A DNA stretch of 64,000 bases from Streptosporangium nondiastaticum (GCF_003011965.1 NZ_PXWG01000001.1:62001-126000); one strand, 5' to 3'. Shown: positions 9,361-18,456, counted from the first letter of the stretch. Numbers and translations: made by a program. Notes: generated by a model not told the origin, from the sequence alone.

Positions 9361-9601
9361 GGTGGCTCCTGGGGAGTTGTTCGCTGTCCGACGTGATCCA
9401 TCCTGGCCGCCGAGCCACCCCTTGATCATCGCCCCTGAGGACCGACCTGCTTCCTCCGCACGGGTGAGCCGTCCTCGGCCTGGAGAACTACCGGCCCCGC
9501 CGCGCCGTCCCGGCGGGCTTCTCGGCCGTGTACGAGGCGACTGGACGGTGACCTTCGATCACCGGGCCTCCACCGGGCCTCCACCGGGCCTCCGGCTCGG
9601 G

Positions 9602-10054
9602 TTACCGGGTGGGGACCTTGTGGACGGTGGTGTCGTCGGGGTTCAGCCGTCGTCCGTCCGCGGACAGCACTTCCACCGCACGGAGAGGCTGTCCTTGCCG
9701 GCGGTCGACCAACTCTGAGTGCGGTTCGCCGGGACCGAAGAAGTGCTGTTCGCCCCACTGCCGCAGTGCCACGATGACGGGGAAGAGCGCCTCGCCCTTC
9801 GGAGTCAGTACGTACTCGCGATAGGCGCTGCCGTCCGAGGCGGGGACGGATTCGAGAACGCCGCCGGCGACCAGGGTGCGCAGGCGCGTGGTGAGGATGT
9901 TCTTCGCCACGCCGAGGCTGCGCTGGAACTCCCCGAAGCGCCGGCTTCCGTCGAAGGCGTCCCGCACGATCAGCAGGGACCACCAGTCGCCGATCGCGTC
10001 GACCGACCGGGCGACGGGGCATTCGCTGTCGTCGAAGCGTGTCCTGGTGACCAT
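9602..10054 (-). CDS. HxlR-family transcriptional regulator
   Basis: 150 residues with the family hallmarks: an N-terminal CPVARSVDAIGDWW segment (redox- or effector-sensing Cys17 region), then a winged helix (FGEFQRSLGVAKNILTTRL) and a wing ending YVLTPKGEAL. GAGGG precedes the ATG at 10054. It is transcribed divergently from an MFS exporter with a 96-bp gap, the usual arrangement where the regulator represses the exporter and itself. Confidence 0.85.
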   Translation of the reverse strand: MVTRTRFDDSECPVARSVDAIGDWWSLLIVRDAFDGSRRFGEFQRSLGVAKNILTTRLRTLVAGGVLESVPASDGSAYREYVLTPKGEALFPVIVALRQWGEQHFFGPGEPHSELVDRRQGQPLRAVEVLSADGRRLNPDDTTVHKVPTR

Positions 10055-10086
10055 GGCGTCCCTCACTCTCACAACGGTTGCAACAT

Positions 10087-10119
10087 GCTACCAACAAAGT
10101 TACCGTCGCTACTGGTAGC
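10087..10119. promoter_or_regulatory. Inverted repeat, likely HxlR operator
   Basis: Arms GCTACCA and TGGTAGC (7 bp, perfect) separated by 19 bases lie in the gap between the divergent HxlR regulator and MFS genes. Position and symmetry fit a dimeric winged-helix operator. Confidence 0.5.
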
Positions 10120-10150
10120 AAGATGAAACCGAACATGTGGGGGAGTGCTG

Positions 10151-11494
10151 ATGCCTGACTGCGATGAAGCCCTGTCACAACAGACCGATGCCGGGACCGA
10201 GGTTGGGGCCGGGACCGGGGCCGGGACCGAGCTCCGAAGCGGGGAAAGTCCCGCGTTCGTCCTGTCCCGTGGCCTCGTCCTGCTGTTCGCCGTCGCCTGC
10301 GGGGCCGCGGTGGCCAACGTCTACTTCTCCCAGCCGCTCCTGGTCACCATGGGGCACGACCTCGGCATGAGCCCGGCACTTGTCGGCAGCGTGGTCACCC
10401 TCACGCAGGTCGGATACGGACTGGGGCTGTTCTTCCTCGTCCCGCTGGGCGACGTGACCGACCGCAGACGGCTCATCGTGGCCCAGTTACTGCTCCTGGT
10501 GGTGGCGCTGACTGTGGTGGCTGCCGCCCGTACGGCGGTGATCCTGCTTGCGGGCATGGCCGCGACGGGGCTTCTCGCGGTCGTCACGCAGACGCTGGTG
10601 GCCTTCGCGGCATCACTGGCCCCTCCCGCCGGGCGCGGACGCGTCGTCGGTCTGGTCACCAGCGGCGTGGTCACCGGAATCCTGCTCGCCCGCACCGCAT
10701 CCGGCCTCCTGGCCGATCTCGCGGGCTGGCGCTCCGTCTACCTCGCCTCGGCATCGCTCACCGCTCTGCTCGCCCTGGTCCTGTACCGCGTGCTGCCGCG
10801 CCACAGCAGCGACGTCGCGCCGGCAACGCTGAGCTACGGACAGCTCCTGCGCTCCACGATCACCCTCTTCGCGCGGGAACGACTGTTGCGGCTCCGGGCC
10901 CTGTTCGGACTGCTGATTTTCGCTGCCTTCAGCACCCTGTGGAGCAGCGTTGCACTGCCGCTCAGCGAAGCGCCGTACTTCCTGTCCCACAGCGCGATCG
11001 GGGCGCTGGGGCTGATCGGTGTCGCCGGCGCTCTGGCCGCGACCGTGGCGGGCCGCTTGAACGACGGCGGACATTCCCGGCGGACCACCGGCATCGCCCT
11101 GGCGCTGCTCGCCGCCTCGTGGCTGCCCTTGGCCTTCACCCGCAGCTCACTCTGGGCCCTGTTCGCCGGGGTGATCCTCCTCGACCTCGCCGTGCAGGCG
11201 GTCCACGTCACCAACCAGAGCCTGATCTACGCGCTGCACCCGGACGCGGGCAGCCGGCTGATCGGCGGATACATGGTCTTCTACTCCATCGGCAGCGCCA
11301 CCGGCGCCATCGCCGCGACCTCCCTCTACACGGTGGCCGGCTGGGGAGCCGTATGCGCGCTGGGTGCCGCGTTCAGCTGCCTCGGGCTCGTGCTGTGGGC
11401 GTTCACGCGCCCACCGTCCTCATTCAAGGCCGGCACCCGGCACGAGCCTTCGGCTGAGGCTGATCACTTCTGGCGCGGCGGCGTCCAGCCGTGA
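10151..11494 (+). CDS. MFS transporter (drug/sugar efflux type)
   Basis: 447 residues with about twelve hydrophobic segments. The signature GDVTDRRRL between segments 2 and 3 is the conserved MFS loop, and LVGSVVTLTQVGYGLG is typical of the YdeE/AraJ-like efflux group. The ATG at 10151 follows GGGGAG by 6 nt. The cytoplasmic N-terminus holds a short Gly-Ala-Thr repeat encoded by a tandem repeat at 10191-10230. The divergent HxlR regulator suggests inducible efflux of an electrophile or antibiotic. Confidence 0.85.
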   Translation: MPDCDEALSQQTDAGTEVGAGTGAGTELRSGESPAFVLSRGLVLLFAVACGAAVANVYFSQPLLVTMGHDLGMSPALVGSVVTLTQVGYGLGLFFLVPLGDVTDRRRLIVAQLLLLVVALTVVAAARTAVILLAGMAATGLLAVVTQTLVAFAASLAPPAGRGRVVGLVTSGVVTGILLARTASGLLADLAGWRSVYLASASLTALLALVLYRVLPRHSSDVAPATLSYGQLLRSTITLFARERLLRLRALFGLLIFAAFSTLWSSVALPLSEAPYFLSHSAIGALGLIGVAGALAATVAGRLNDGGHSRRTTGIALALLAASWLPLAFTRSSLWALFAGVILLDLAVQAVHVTNQSLIYALHPDAGSRLIGGYMVFYSIGSATGAIAATSLYTVAGWGAVCALGAAFSCLGLVLWAFTRPPSSFKAGTRHEPSAEADHFWRGGVQP

Positions 11495-11565
11495 TGTCAA
11501 TCATTCTTATCCCCGAATGGCGCATGGACCGGTTGGTCCGAATGGGTGATGACAGTGACCGACTC

Positions 11566-11581
11566 TTCAAGAAATCTTGAA
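11566..11581. promoter_or_regulatory. 16-bp palindrome upstream of secreted-protein trio
   Basis: TTCAAGA-AA-TCTTGAA is a perfect 7-bp inverted repeat with a 2-base centre, 63 bp before the first of three tandem secreted-protein genes. It could be an operator. Confidence 0.35.
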
Positions 11582-11644
11582 ATCAGCGGACTCTCGCATC
11601 AAGGCCCTTCGCGTCGGTGAAGGACCGGAAGGGGGAACGCGCCC

Positions 11645-11989
11645 ATGGACACCTTGAGGCGGGCCTTGCAGCGTACGGCGAGACCGGTCGCGGCCTTCGG
11701 CGCGGCGCTCGCCCTCGTCGCCGGACTCTCCGCCCAGGCCCAGGCGGCCAACGGCACGCTGAGCTACCGGGATTCGAACGGAATCGACCACGCGAAGGAC
11801 AATCCGACCGACGGCGTCTGCTACAGCTTCACCGCGGAAGCGGTCAGTGTCGCCGACTTCACGGACACGGACGGCAGGCTCTTCACCGGCAGTCTGTGCG
11901 AGGAGAGCACCTTCCTCATCAACATCCACGCCGGAACGTCCCTGGTCTTCGGCGGGACGAAGCCCCGTAGCGCCAAGTTGGGGGGCTGA
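11645..11989 (+). CDS. Small secreted two-cysteine protein, paralog 1
   Basis: 114 residues. A signal peptide (twin Arg-rich start, hydrophobic core, cleavage near AQAAN) precedes an ~80-residue mature domain that opens with GTLSYRDSNG and has two cysteines (GVCYSF and SLCEES). GGAAGGGGG lies before the ATG. It is the first of three consecutive genes of the same design: Gly-(V/T/S)-(L/F)-(S/T)-Tyr at the mature N-terminus, an N-P-(P/T) turn before Cys1, and Cys2 about 40 residues later. No known family was recognised. Confidence 0.7.
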   Translation: MDTLRRALQRTARPVAAFGAALALVAGLSAQAQAANGTLSYRDSNGIDHAKDNPTDGVCYSFTAEAVSVADFTDTDGRLFTGSLCEESTFLINIHAGTSLVFGGTKPRSAKLGG

Positions 11990-11995
11990 CCGGCC

Positions 11996-12322
11996 GTGCG
12001 CGCCACACTGGAACGGGCCGGGCGGGCGGCGCTGGCCCCGGCCATGTCACTGGCTCTTCTCCTCGGATTCCCGGGCACGTCCCCGGCGGCCACCGGCGTC
12101 CTGACGTACGCGGACTCACAGGGGGTGGAGCACCGGCGGGAAAATCCGCCGGACGGTTCCTGCATCTTCTTCGAATCCCCGGCGGTGAAGGTCAGCAACG
12201 GCACCGGGACGGATGCCGCGCTGTACCGGGACCAGAATTGCACGGAATTCCTCGTGTTCGTGTTCAAGGGGACGAGGCTGGAATTCGGCGGCGACCGGCC
12301 GCAGAGCATCAAGTTCGGCTGA
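11996..12322 (+). CDS. Small secreted two-cysteine protein, paralog 2
   Basis: 108 residues from a GTG only 6 nt after the previous stop, so certainly co-transcribed. Signal peptide to about ATSPAA, mature part starting GVLTYADSQG. Cysteines are in GSCIFFE and QNCTEF. Its ending (LEFGGDRPQSIKFG) matches paralog 1 (LVFGGTKPRSAKLG), supporting recent common origin by tandem duplication. Confidence 0.7.
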   Translation: MRATLERAGRAALAPAMSLALLLGFPGTSPAATGVLTYADSQGVEHRRENPPDGSCIFFESPAVKVSNGTGTDAALYRDQNCTEFLVFVFKGTRLEFGGDRPQSIKFG

Positions 12323-12344
12323 CCACAAGGATGGTGCGTAGACC

Positions 12345-12677
12345 ATGAACGCAGTACTCTCCCGGGCCGGCCGGGCAGCCCTGGCCCTCGGCACGGCCCT
12401 CGTTCTCGCCACGGGCCTCTCCACCAGTGCCCACGGTGCCAGCGGCTCGTTCACCTACCGGAGCACCGGCGGACTGGTGGGCAACTTCGTCGACCCGCCC
12501 AACAACACGTGCTTCTTCTTCGAGTTCCCGGCGTCCAGGGCCGAGAACAACACCAATACTCAGGCGAAGGTCTACGACAGCACGGTCTGCGGCAGCGGCG
12601 CCGTCCGGAACGTTCCGGCCCACGGCGTCGTGGACGTCGGCAGCGATTCGCTCAACAGCGTGCAGTTCGTGCCCTGA
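12345..12677 (+). CDS. Small secreted two-cysteine protein, paralog 3
   Basis: 110 residues, the third and most diverged copy. The signal peptide ends near SAHGAS; the mature part starts GSFTYRSTGG and has cysteines in NTCFFFE and TVCGSG. The end (SDSLNSVQFVP) is the counterpart of QSIKFG in paralog 2. A strong hairpin follows the gene, so the three form one transcription unit. Confidence 0.7.
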   Translation: MNAVLSRAGRAALALGTALVLATGLSTSAHGASGSFTYRSTGGLVGNFVDPPNNTCFFFEFPASRAENNTNTQAKVYDSTVCGSGAVRNVPAHGVVDVGSDSLNSVQFVP

Positions 12678-12704
12678 CCTTCCCCCTGGCCTTCCCATCG
12701 CTCG

Positions 12705-12735
12705 GCGGGCCGCTCTCCCTGGGGAAGCGGCCCGC
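12705..12735 (+). terminator. Terminator of the secreted-protein trio
   Basis: GCGGGCCGC and GCGGCCCGC arms (9 bp) with a 13-base loop, 28 bp after the last stop. Confidence 0.6.
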
Positions 12736-12827
12736 TACCAGGTACGGGGTCTGGACCGAAGGCCCTCGGCTCCCAGAGCCGTCCTCCCTGAGGGCTGCGC
12801 GCGGCTGGGCCGGGCAGCCCTACCAGG

Positions 12828-13370
12828 TCACTGGATGTACTTCAGGGTCCACTTCTGATTCGGCTGTCCCTGGTTGTCGTTGGTCACGACCGGCGAGCGG
12901 TTCGCCCCGCTCCAGCCGCGGTCGGGCTCAAGGACGCGGCCGAAGAGGTTCGCGATGCGCGCCGGGCCCGACTGGGTCGCGGGGTCGACGTACCAGAGCT
13001 GGTCGACGTTGGTGAAGCTGTTGTCGCAGGTTGACAGCCACGTGGCCCAGCCGCTCGGACCCTGCGCGTAGCCCGCGAGGCATTCGCCGTTCCTGCGATT
13101 CACCATGTGGTAGCGACCCTTGCCGTCGGCGACCAGGTCCCAGAGCTGGTACGCCTCCGTAGTGCAGTCCCACACCCGCACGCGGTCTTCGCCGTAGGGG
13201 AAGCCCATGCAGCGGCCGGTGCCTTGGTTCCTGAACTGAAACGGGCCGACCGCGGCCGGCGCCGTCTTCGCGCGTGCCTGTGCTTCGGCCGCCCCGGCGC
13301 CCGGGGTTGCTACGGCGAAGGTGGTGGCCAGTGCCGCGACGAGCACGGCAAGTCGTTTGCGTGGTCTCAC
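12828..13370 (-). CDS. Secreted ricin-type beta-trefoil lectin-like protein
   Basis: 180 residues with a signal peptide (RKRLAVLVAALATTFAVA, cleavage near AGAAEA). The mature domain is a single RICIN/beta-trefoil: repeated Q-x-W type strands (YQLWDLV, DQLWYVD, NQKWTLK) and cysteines in GRCMGF, WDCTTE, GECLAG and STCDNS, matching the two-disulphide pattern. It lacks an attached catalytic domain and has no obvious operon partner, so it is likely a free carbohydrate-binding protein. Confidence 0.75.
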   Translation of the reverse strand: MRPRKRLAVLVAALATTFAVATPGAGAAEAQARAKTAPAAVGPFQFRNQGTGRCMGFPYGEDRVRVWDCTTEAYQLWDLVADGKGRYHMVNRRNGECLAGYAQGPSGWATWLSTCDNSFTNVDQLWYVDPATQSGPARIANLFGRVLEPDRGWSGANRSPVVTNDNQGQPNQKWTLKYIQ

Positions 13371-13514
13371 GATTCTTCCCCCTGTTCGACTGTCCCCGAG
13401 GTCGTGAGCGCAGGCTCTCGCACCCGTACCCCGCTCGAATGGGGTTTCGCTGTGAAACAGCTCTAACGGGTGATGCGGGAGTCGCCGTGGTGCTGAGATG
13501 CGTGGCGACTTCTG

Positions 13515-13556
13515 TCTTCCGACTCCGACTTCCGACTTCCGACTCCGACTTCCGAC
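13515..13556. repeat. Tandem repeat (ttccgactccgac units)
   Basis: Alternating ttccgac and tccgac units for ~40 bp in the gap between the lectin gene and a MarR pseudogene. No gene is seen in 13371-13607. Confidence 0.7.
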
Positions 13557-13607
13557 GTTCGGCGGTGCAGCCGGTGCGCGGCCTTGCCGGCTGAGGGCGG
13601 CAGGCGA

Positions 13608-13922
13608 TCAGCCGAGCGTGGTGTCGCCGTGGGCTTCGAGAAGCCTGCGCAGCTCTGAGTTGAGGTGCTTGCGTTCCCCCGAGTTGAGGGGGCCTGGTCG
13701 AGCGGGTACGGGAAAGCACCGACCGGCGCTCGGTGCAGATCCGCCTCACCGAACACCCGCGGAGAGCGTGTAGGGCGGTCCCGAGCGGCGGAGCGTGAAG
13801 AGCATGTCGATCTCGCCCAGATTCAGGCCGAACTCCTCGTACAGCTTCTTGAAGTGCTGGTCGAACACCCGCTGCATGCGGGAGATGCGCGCGAACAGCT
13901 CCACCGCCTCGTGACTGGTCAC
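13608..13922 (-). pseudogene. MarR-family regulator remnant with an inverted internal segment
   Basis: From a GTG at 13922 the minus strand encodes a MarR N-terminus (FARISRMQRVF, then LNLGEIDMLFTLRRSGPPY) until a TGA at 13746-13748. The same frame resumes with a MarR C-terminus (LNSGERKHLNSELRRLLEAHGD) ending at 13608. The missing wing, GLVERVRESTDRRSVQIRLT, is present but on the plus strand at 13691-13750. So the gene appears to have lost its recognition helix and had about 60-70 bp flipped in place. MarR N- and C-parts in one frame around an inverted wing are hard to explain as chance. Confidence 0.65.
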
Positions 13923-13940
13923 CGGGTGTTCTCTCTAACC

Positions 13941-14120
13941 CTGGTGGTGGCGACACCGCTGATGGCGACGCTGCTGCGGCGGCGCGGGACGCGCCCCACG
14001 CTGTGGCTCGCCGCCGGCTTCGTCGTCCTGTGGCGTAGGCGCATCAGCCGGCTCGGACAGCAGCATGCGGAGGTGCCCGGGTCCGAAGAGGCCGGGCTTC
14101 ACCCGTCGGGCAGGCCGTAG
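13941..14120 (+). pseudogene. MFS transporter fragment
   Basis: The plus strand reads LVVATPLMATLLRRRGTRPT and LWLAAGFVVL, a transmembrane-loop-transmembrane piece typical of MFS drug exporters, then loses resemblance. It starts 19 bp from the MarR remnant in divergent orientation. Together they look like a dead MarR-controlled efflux pair. Confidence 0.45.
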
Positions 14121-14675
14121 CCCTCCTCGGGCGCCGTGATCCCGAGGTCGACCCGCATCACGTGGCGCATCCGCCACAGGGCATCCCACGCCACGGTCAT
14201 GCACTCCCGCGCGGTTGCCACGTCCTCTTCCGGTTCGGCTGTGCCCCTGTCGAGCCGCATCAGCAGGCCGTACAGGTCACCGAGGTGGCGGTTCGTGGTG
14301 CCGGCCGCCGCCATCACGGCGTCGGGCACCAGCGCCTGGGCCTCCGCCGTGGCGCAGGCGGTGCTCGCGCCGTGCCCGGTCCAGCTCCGAACGGAGTTCA
14401 TCAGCGACCTCCCGGCCCTCCAAGGCGTGGAGGAAGGTGGTCGCCGCGTTCATGAAGTCGCGGGTACCGGCGTTGAGCGTCGCGTAGCAGGCGCGCTGTG
14501 CCTCGAGTTGGGCCTGGCGGGTGGCGTGCTCGCGCTCGCCCGCCTGGACTTGCCGCGTGTGCTGCAGTTCGCGGTCCCTGGCGCGGTTGGCGCTGCGCTG
14601 GGTGAGCAGGGCGGATGCGAGAGTGCCGCCGATGCCGAGAGCCGCCACCAGTATCCGGACGACCAAGCTCCCCAT
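14099..14675 (-). pseudogene. Membrane-anchored hypothetical protein, frameshifted
   Basis: The ATG at 14675 (G-rich ribosome site) starts a protein with one N-terminal transmembrane helix (VVRILVAALGIGGTLASALL) followed by a charged coiled coil (RSANRARDRELQHTRQVQAG). Near 14360-14400 homology to a single continuous protein moves to another frame, where helical sequence (TAEAQALVPDAVMAAAGTTN) runs to the stop at 14099. The full length of 577 nt is not divisible by three, so a one-base indel is inferred. Function unknown; single-helix coiled-coil proteins of this size are common in streptomycetes. Confidence 0.5.
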
Positions 14676-14936
14676 GTGACCCCGCCCCCGGCGCCGATGC
14701 GTTCGCGGGGACTCTACCGGCTGCCGGGCGGGCGGTCCTCGAGGTCGAGGGTGTCTTTGGCCCGGCCTCGCTGGGCGAGGTCGCATCCCCGCCCCGGGAC
14801 GCAGCAGCCACGCCGGATTCTCCTGCAGCGGCGCCAGTTGGTCGGGGGCCGTCAGGCAGATGAGCATTGAGACATCCACTCCGTTGTGCGAAGCAGTATT
14901 TTGTGCCCTCTTCCACAGGCCCATACGGTCGGATTC

Positions 14937-16388
14937 ATGGAGTGGAACTTTTCGACAGCCGAGCAACTCGCGGCTGCGCTGCGTGCCGGTGAAGTGACCT
15001 CGGCGGAATTGACCGACGAGGCGATCGCCCGTATCGAACGGGACGACGATGCGATCAACGCGATCTGTGTGCCGGACTTCGACCGCGCACGGGCCGCCGC
15101 GCGCGATGCCGACCAGGCGCGCGCCCGCGGTGAGGACCGGCCGCTGCTGGGCATTCCGGTGACGGTCAAGGAGTCGTACGACATTGCGGGGCTGCCCACG
15201 ACCTGGGGTATGCCGCCGCACCGGGACTACATGCCGGCCGAGGACGCGGTGCAGGTGTCGCGGCTCAAGGCCGCAGGCGCGGTGGTGCTCGGCAAGACCA
15301 ATGTGCCCTTTGGACTGCAAGACATACAGAGCTTCAACGATATCTACGGCACCACCAACAACCCGTGGGACCACCGTCGTACGTCGGGCGGATCCTCCGG
15401 CGGCTCGGCGGCGGCCCTGGCGTCCGGATTCGGCGCGCTGTCCATCGGTTCCGATCTCGCCGGTTCGTTGCGCACCCCCGCGCATTTCTGCGGCATTTAC
15501 GCGCACAAGCCGACGCTCGGGGTGGTGGCGAGCCGCGGCATGGTCCCGCCGCCCGGGCCGGCCCTGCCGGTCGAGCCCGACCTCGCCGTCGTCGGTCCGA
15601 TGGCGCGTACTGCCCGCGACCTCACACTCCTGCTCGACGTCATGGCCGGGCCGGACCCGCTGACGCTCGGTGTGTCGTACGACTTGAAGCTGCCGCCCGC
15701 GCGCCACGAACAGCTCCGCGACTTCCGGGTCCTGGTCCTCGACGACCATCCGCTCATTCCGACCGCGTCCGCCGTGCGGGCGGGTGTGAACCGGGTCGCC
15801 GACGCGCTTGCTGACAGCGGCGCCCGCGTTGAACGGCACAGTGCTCTGCTGCCCGATCTGACCGAAGCCGCGATGCTTTACAGGACGTTCCTGTTCTCAG
15901 GCTCCGTCGCCCGTTTTCCTGTCGAAGCGTACGAGCAGCTGCAGGCCCACGCCGCCGCGCTGAGCGCAGACGACCAGAGTCTCGATGCGGCGATGCTGCG
16001 CGGCATGGTGCTCAGCCACCGCGACTGGATCGAGGCGAACAGCCGTCGCGAGCTCCATCGCCACGGCTGGCGGCAGTTCTTCGCCGAGTACGACGCCGTG
16101 GTGTGTCCCGTCACGCCCACTCCCGCGTTCCCGCACGACCACAACCCCGATCCGAGGGAACGCCGGATCGACATCGACGGCGTCGCGTACCCGTACTTCG
16201 ACCAGCTCGTCTGGGCCGGTCTGGCCACTATGCCCGGTCTGCCCGCCACCGCCGTACCAGCGGGCAGGTCCCCCGAGGGCCTGCCGGTGGGAGTGCAGCT
16301 CATCGGTCCGATGTTCGAGGACCGCACCCCGCTGCGGCTGGCAGAACTGCTCGAGCAGAAGATCGGCGGCTTCCAGGCACCGGAGTAG
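14937..16388 (+). CDS. Amidase (amidase-signature family)
   Basis: 483 residues of the amidase-signature hydrolase family. The Ser-cisSer-Lys triad is visible: Lys78 in VTVKESYD, and the Gly/Ser-rich signature TSGGSSGGSAAALASGFGA with the nucleophile in SDLAGSLRTPA. The C-terminal LPATAVPAG segment is also typical. It is cytoplasmic and would hydrolyse a small-molecule amide; the substrate is not predictable. The ATG at 14937 has only a weak ribosome site. A convergent reductase gene follows after a strong terminator. Confidence 0.85.
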   Translation: MEWNFSTAEQLAAALRAGEVTSAELTDEAIARIERDDDAINAICVPDFDRARAAARDADQARARGEDRPLLGIPVTVKESYDIAGLPTTWGMPPHRDYMPAEDAVQVSRLKAAGAVVLGKTNVPFGLQDIQSFNDIYGTTNNPWDHRRTSGGSSGGSAAALASGFGALSIGSDLAGSLRTPAHFCGIYAHKPTLGVVASRGMVPPPGPALPVEPDLAVVGPMARTARDLTLLLDVMAGPDPLTLGVSYDLKLPPARHEQLRDFRVLVLDDHPLIPTASAVRAGVNRVADALADSGARVERHSALLPDLTEAAMLYRTFLFSGSVARFPVEAYEQLQAHAAALSADDQSLDAAMLRGMVLSHRDWIEANSRRELHRHGWRQFFAEYDAVVCPVTPTPAFPHDHNPDPRERRIDIDGVAYPYFDQLVWAGLATMPGLPATAVPAGRSPEGLPVGVQLIGPMFEDRTPLRLAELLEQKIGGFQAPE

Positions 16389-16483
16389 GGCGTACTGGGA
16401 GCGGGGCGTACCACCGGGGTATCCGTCGACGGCGAGGTGCTGATCACCACCCCAGCCGGACCCGCCGGTTTGTGATGACGGCC

Positions 16484-16516
16484 GCTGTCGGGGCCCCTCA
16501 CCGGGGCCCCGACAGC
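16484..16516. terminator. Bidirectional terminator between amidase and SDR genes
   Basis: A perfect 14-bp stem (GCTGTCGGGGCCCC and its complement) with a 5-base loop lies between two convergent genes, 96 bp after the amidase stop and 7 bp after the SDR stop. Confidence 0.8.
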
Positions 16517-16522
16517 GTGGCG

Positions 16523-17374
16523 TCAGGCGGGCCGGCCGGCGTTGTCGAAGTCGGTGGAGGCCGACAGTTCGGCCCATGCCTGCATGTTGTGCTCGAAGGC
16601 GTCGCGTCCGGCCTGGACGAGCCGGAGTGCGTCGGTGCCGAGCAGCAGGCGCGCGGGCGGCTGGTGGGCCGCCACGATGTGCAGCACGGCGGCTGCGGCT
16701 TTGTCCGGGTCGCCCGGCTGGGTTCCTCGGCCGTGGATGCGCCGGGCGCGCAGCGGCTCGAACAGTTCGTCGTAGTCGGCGATCAGACGGGGTGTGCGGG
16801 TCATCGAGCGGCCGGACCAGTCGGTGCGGAAGCTGCCCGGTTCGACGGCGGTGACATGGATGCCGAAATCGGCGACCTCTTTGCCGAGTGTTTCGAGGAT
16901 GCCCTCCACGGCGAACTTGCTGCCGTGGTAGAAGCTGAGGCCCGGCATGGTGACCAGCCCGCCCATCGAGGTGACGGCGATGATGTGGCCCGAACGGCGC
17001 TCGCGCATGTGCGGCAGCACGGCCTTGATCACCGCTACGGTTCCGTAGACGTTCACCTCGAACTGACGGCGAAGGTCATCCATCGACGACTCCTCGAACA
17101 GGCCCTCATGGCCGTACCCGGCGTTGGCGACGAGTACGTCGACCGGGCCCAGCTCGCGCTCGGTCTCGTCCACGACCGTGTTCACCGCGTCATGGTCGGT
17201 CACGTCCAGGATGCGGGCGTGCGCGTCGCCGGTGAGCGCCTCAAAGGCCCGTGCATCGGCGGGCGTGCGCACCGTGCCCACCACCCGGTGGCCCGCGGCC
17301 GCCGCCGCGTGTGCGAGTGCGCGGCCCAGGCCGGTGCTGACGCCGGTGATCAGGAATGTCTTGGTGTCCGACAC
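16523..17374 (-). CDS. Short-chain dehydrogenase/reductase
   Basis: 283 residues of the classical SDR fold. The cofactor motif is TGVSTGLG (TGxxxGxG), followed by NAGYG, and the catalytic residues are in TSMGG and YHGSK (Tyr-x3-Lys). The start is set at GTG 17374, with AAGGGA just upstream; an ATG 5 codons earlier is the alternative. It faces a divergent MmyB-type regulator, a common pair in streptomycetes where the regulator controls the reductase. Substrate unknown. Confidence 0.85.
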   Translation of the reverse strand: MSDTKTFLITGVSTGLGRALAHAAAAAGHRVVGTVRTPADARAFEALTGDAHARILDVTDHDAVNTVVDETERELGPVDVLVANAGYGHEGLFEESSMDDLRRQFEVNVYGTVAVIKAVLPHMRERRSGHIIAVTSMGGLVTMPGLSFYHGSKFAVEGILETLGKEVADFGIHVTAVEPGSFRTDWSGRSMTRTPRLIADYDELFEPLRARRIHGRGTQPGDPDKAAAAVLHIVAAHQPPARLLLGTDALRLVQAGRDAFEHNMQAWAELSASTDFDNAGRPA

Positions 17375-17583
17375 AGGAGTTCCCTTCATACGATGCGAAC
17401 AGAGGCCGCCGGCCGGGGTGGTCGGGCCCCTGCCGGCGGCGGCACGTTCCACTTCAGCACCGGAATCGGCGGCTGACCGGCTTCCGGGGGGTCCGCCTCA
17501 CCCCGGGGACAGCCGGACCGGGGGACTGTCCGACCCCCCTTTCACGGGCCGTCGGGGCGATCTCGGGCCCTATCGTGAACGGC

Positions 17584-18456
17584 ATGGACCGCAACACAGC
17601 TCTCGGTGAGTTCCTCCGCTCCCGGCGGGCACGGATCACCCCGCGCCAGGCGGGTTTGTCCGGCGACGGCGGCTCTCGGCGAGTGCCGGGACTGCGCCGC
17701 GAAGAGGTCGCACAACTGGCGGGCGTGAGCGTCGACTACTACGTACGCCTGGAACGCGGACGCCGGCTGAACGTCTCCGAGACCGTGCTGGACGCCATCT
17801 CCCGCGCGCTACGCCTCGACCCCGTCGAACACACCCATCTGCTCCAGCTCGCCAAGCCCGCCGCGGGCAGGCCCCGCCGCACAGCGACGCGTCCGCAGCC
17901 GGTCCGCCCGGGGCTGCGCGATCTGCTCCGGATCCTCGAACACACCCCAGCCCTGGTGCTGGGGCGGCGACTGGACGTACTGGCGTCCAACCAGATGGCA
18001 CGTGCGCTGCTCACCGACTTCGACGCGCTGCCGCACCGCGAGCGGAACCTAGTGCGGTTCATGTTCTGCGACGAGACCGCCCGCTCGCTGTACACCCACT
18101 GGGACACCCACGCCCGGGACATCGTCGCCTCGCTCCGGCGTGACGCCGGACGCCATCCGCACGATCCGCTGCTGGCCGAACTCGTCGGCGAACTCTCGAT
18201 CACGGACGAGGACTTCCGCCGCTGGTGGGCCGACCAGAACGTGTACCGGCACACGCATGGGACCAAACACTTCCACCACCCGGTCGTCGGCCCGCTCACC
18301 CTCAATTACGAGTCCCTCACCCTGCCCGCCGACCCGGACCAGCGGCTGAGCGTCTACACCGCCGCGGCAGGCTCCAGCTCCGAAGAGGCGCTTCGGCTCC
18401 TGGCCACGTGGGCACGGCAGCCCGAGACCGCGCACGGCCGGCACGCAGATCATTAG
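17584..18456 (+). CDS. XRE-family regulator with MmyB-like ligand domain
   Basis: 290 residues. An N-terminal helix-turn-helix (PGLRREEVAQLAGVSVDYYV, residues ~37-56) is followed by an MmyB-like PAS-type domain (ILEHTPALVLGRRLDVLASN near 115, then LVRFMFCDE and RWWADQNV). Members bind fatty acid-like ligands and usually regulate an adjacent SDR gene; here the SDR lies divergently 209 bp away. Confidence 0.85.
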   Translation: MDRNTALGEFLRSRRARITPRQAGLSGDGGSRRVPGLRREEVAQLAGVSVDYYVRLERGRRLNVSETVLDAISRALRLDPVEHTHLLQLAKPAAGRPRRTATRPQPVRPGLRDLLRILEHTPALVLGRRLDVLASNQMARALLTDFDALPHRERNLVRFMFCDETARSLYTHWDTHARDIVASLRRDAGRHPHDPLLAELVGELSITDEDFRRWWADQNVYRHTHGTKHFHHPVVGPLTLNYESLTLPADPDQRLSVYTAAAGSSSEEALRLLATWARQPETAHGRHADH

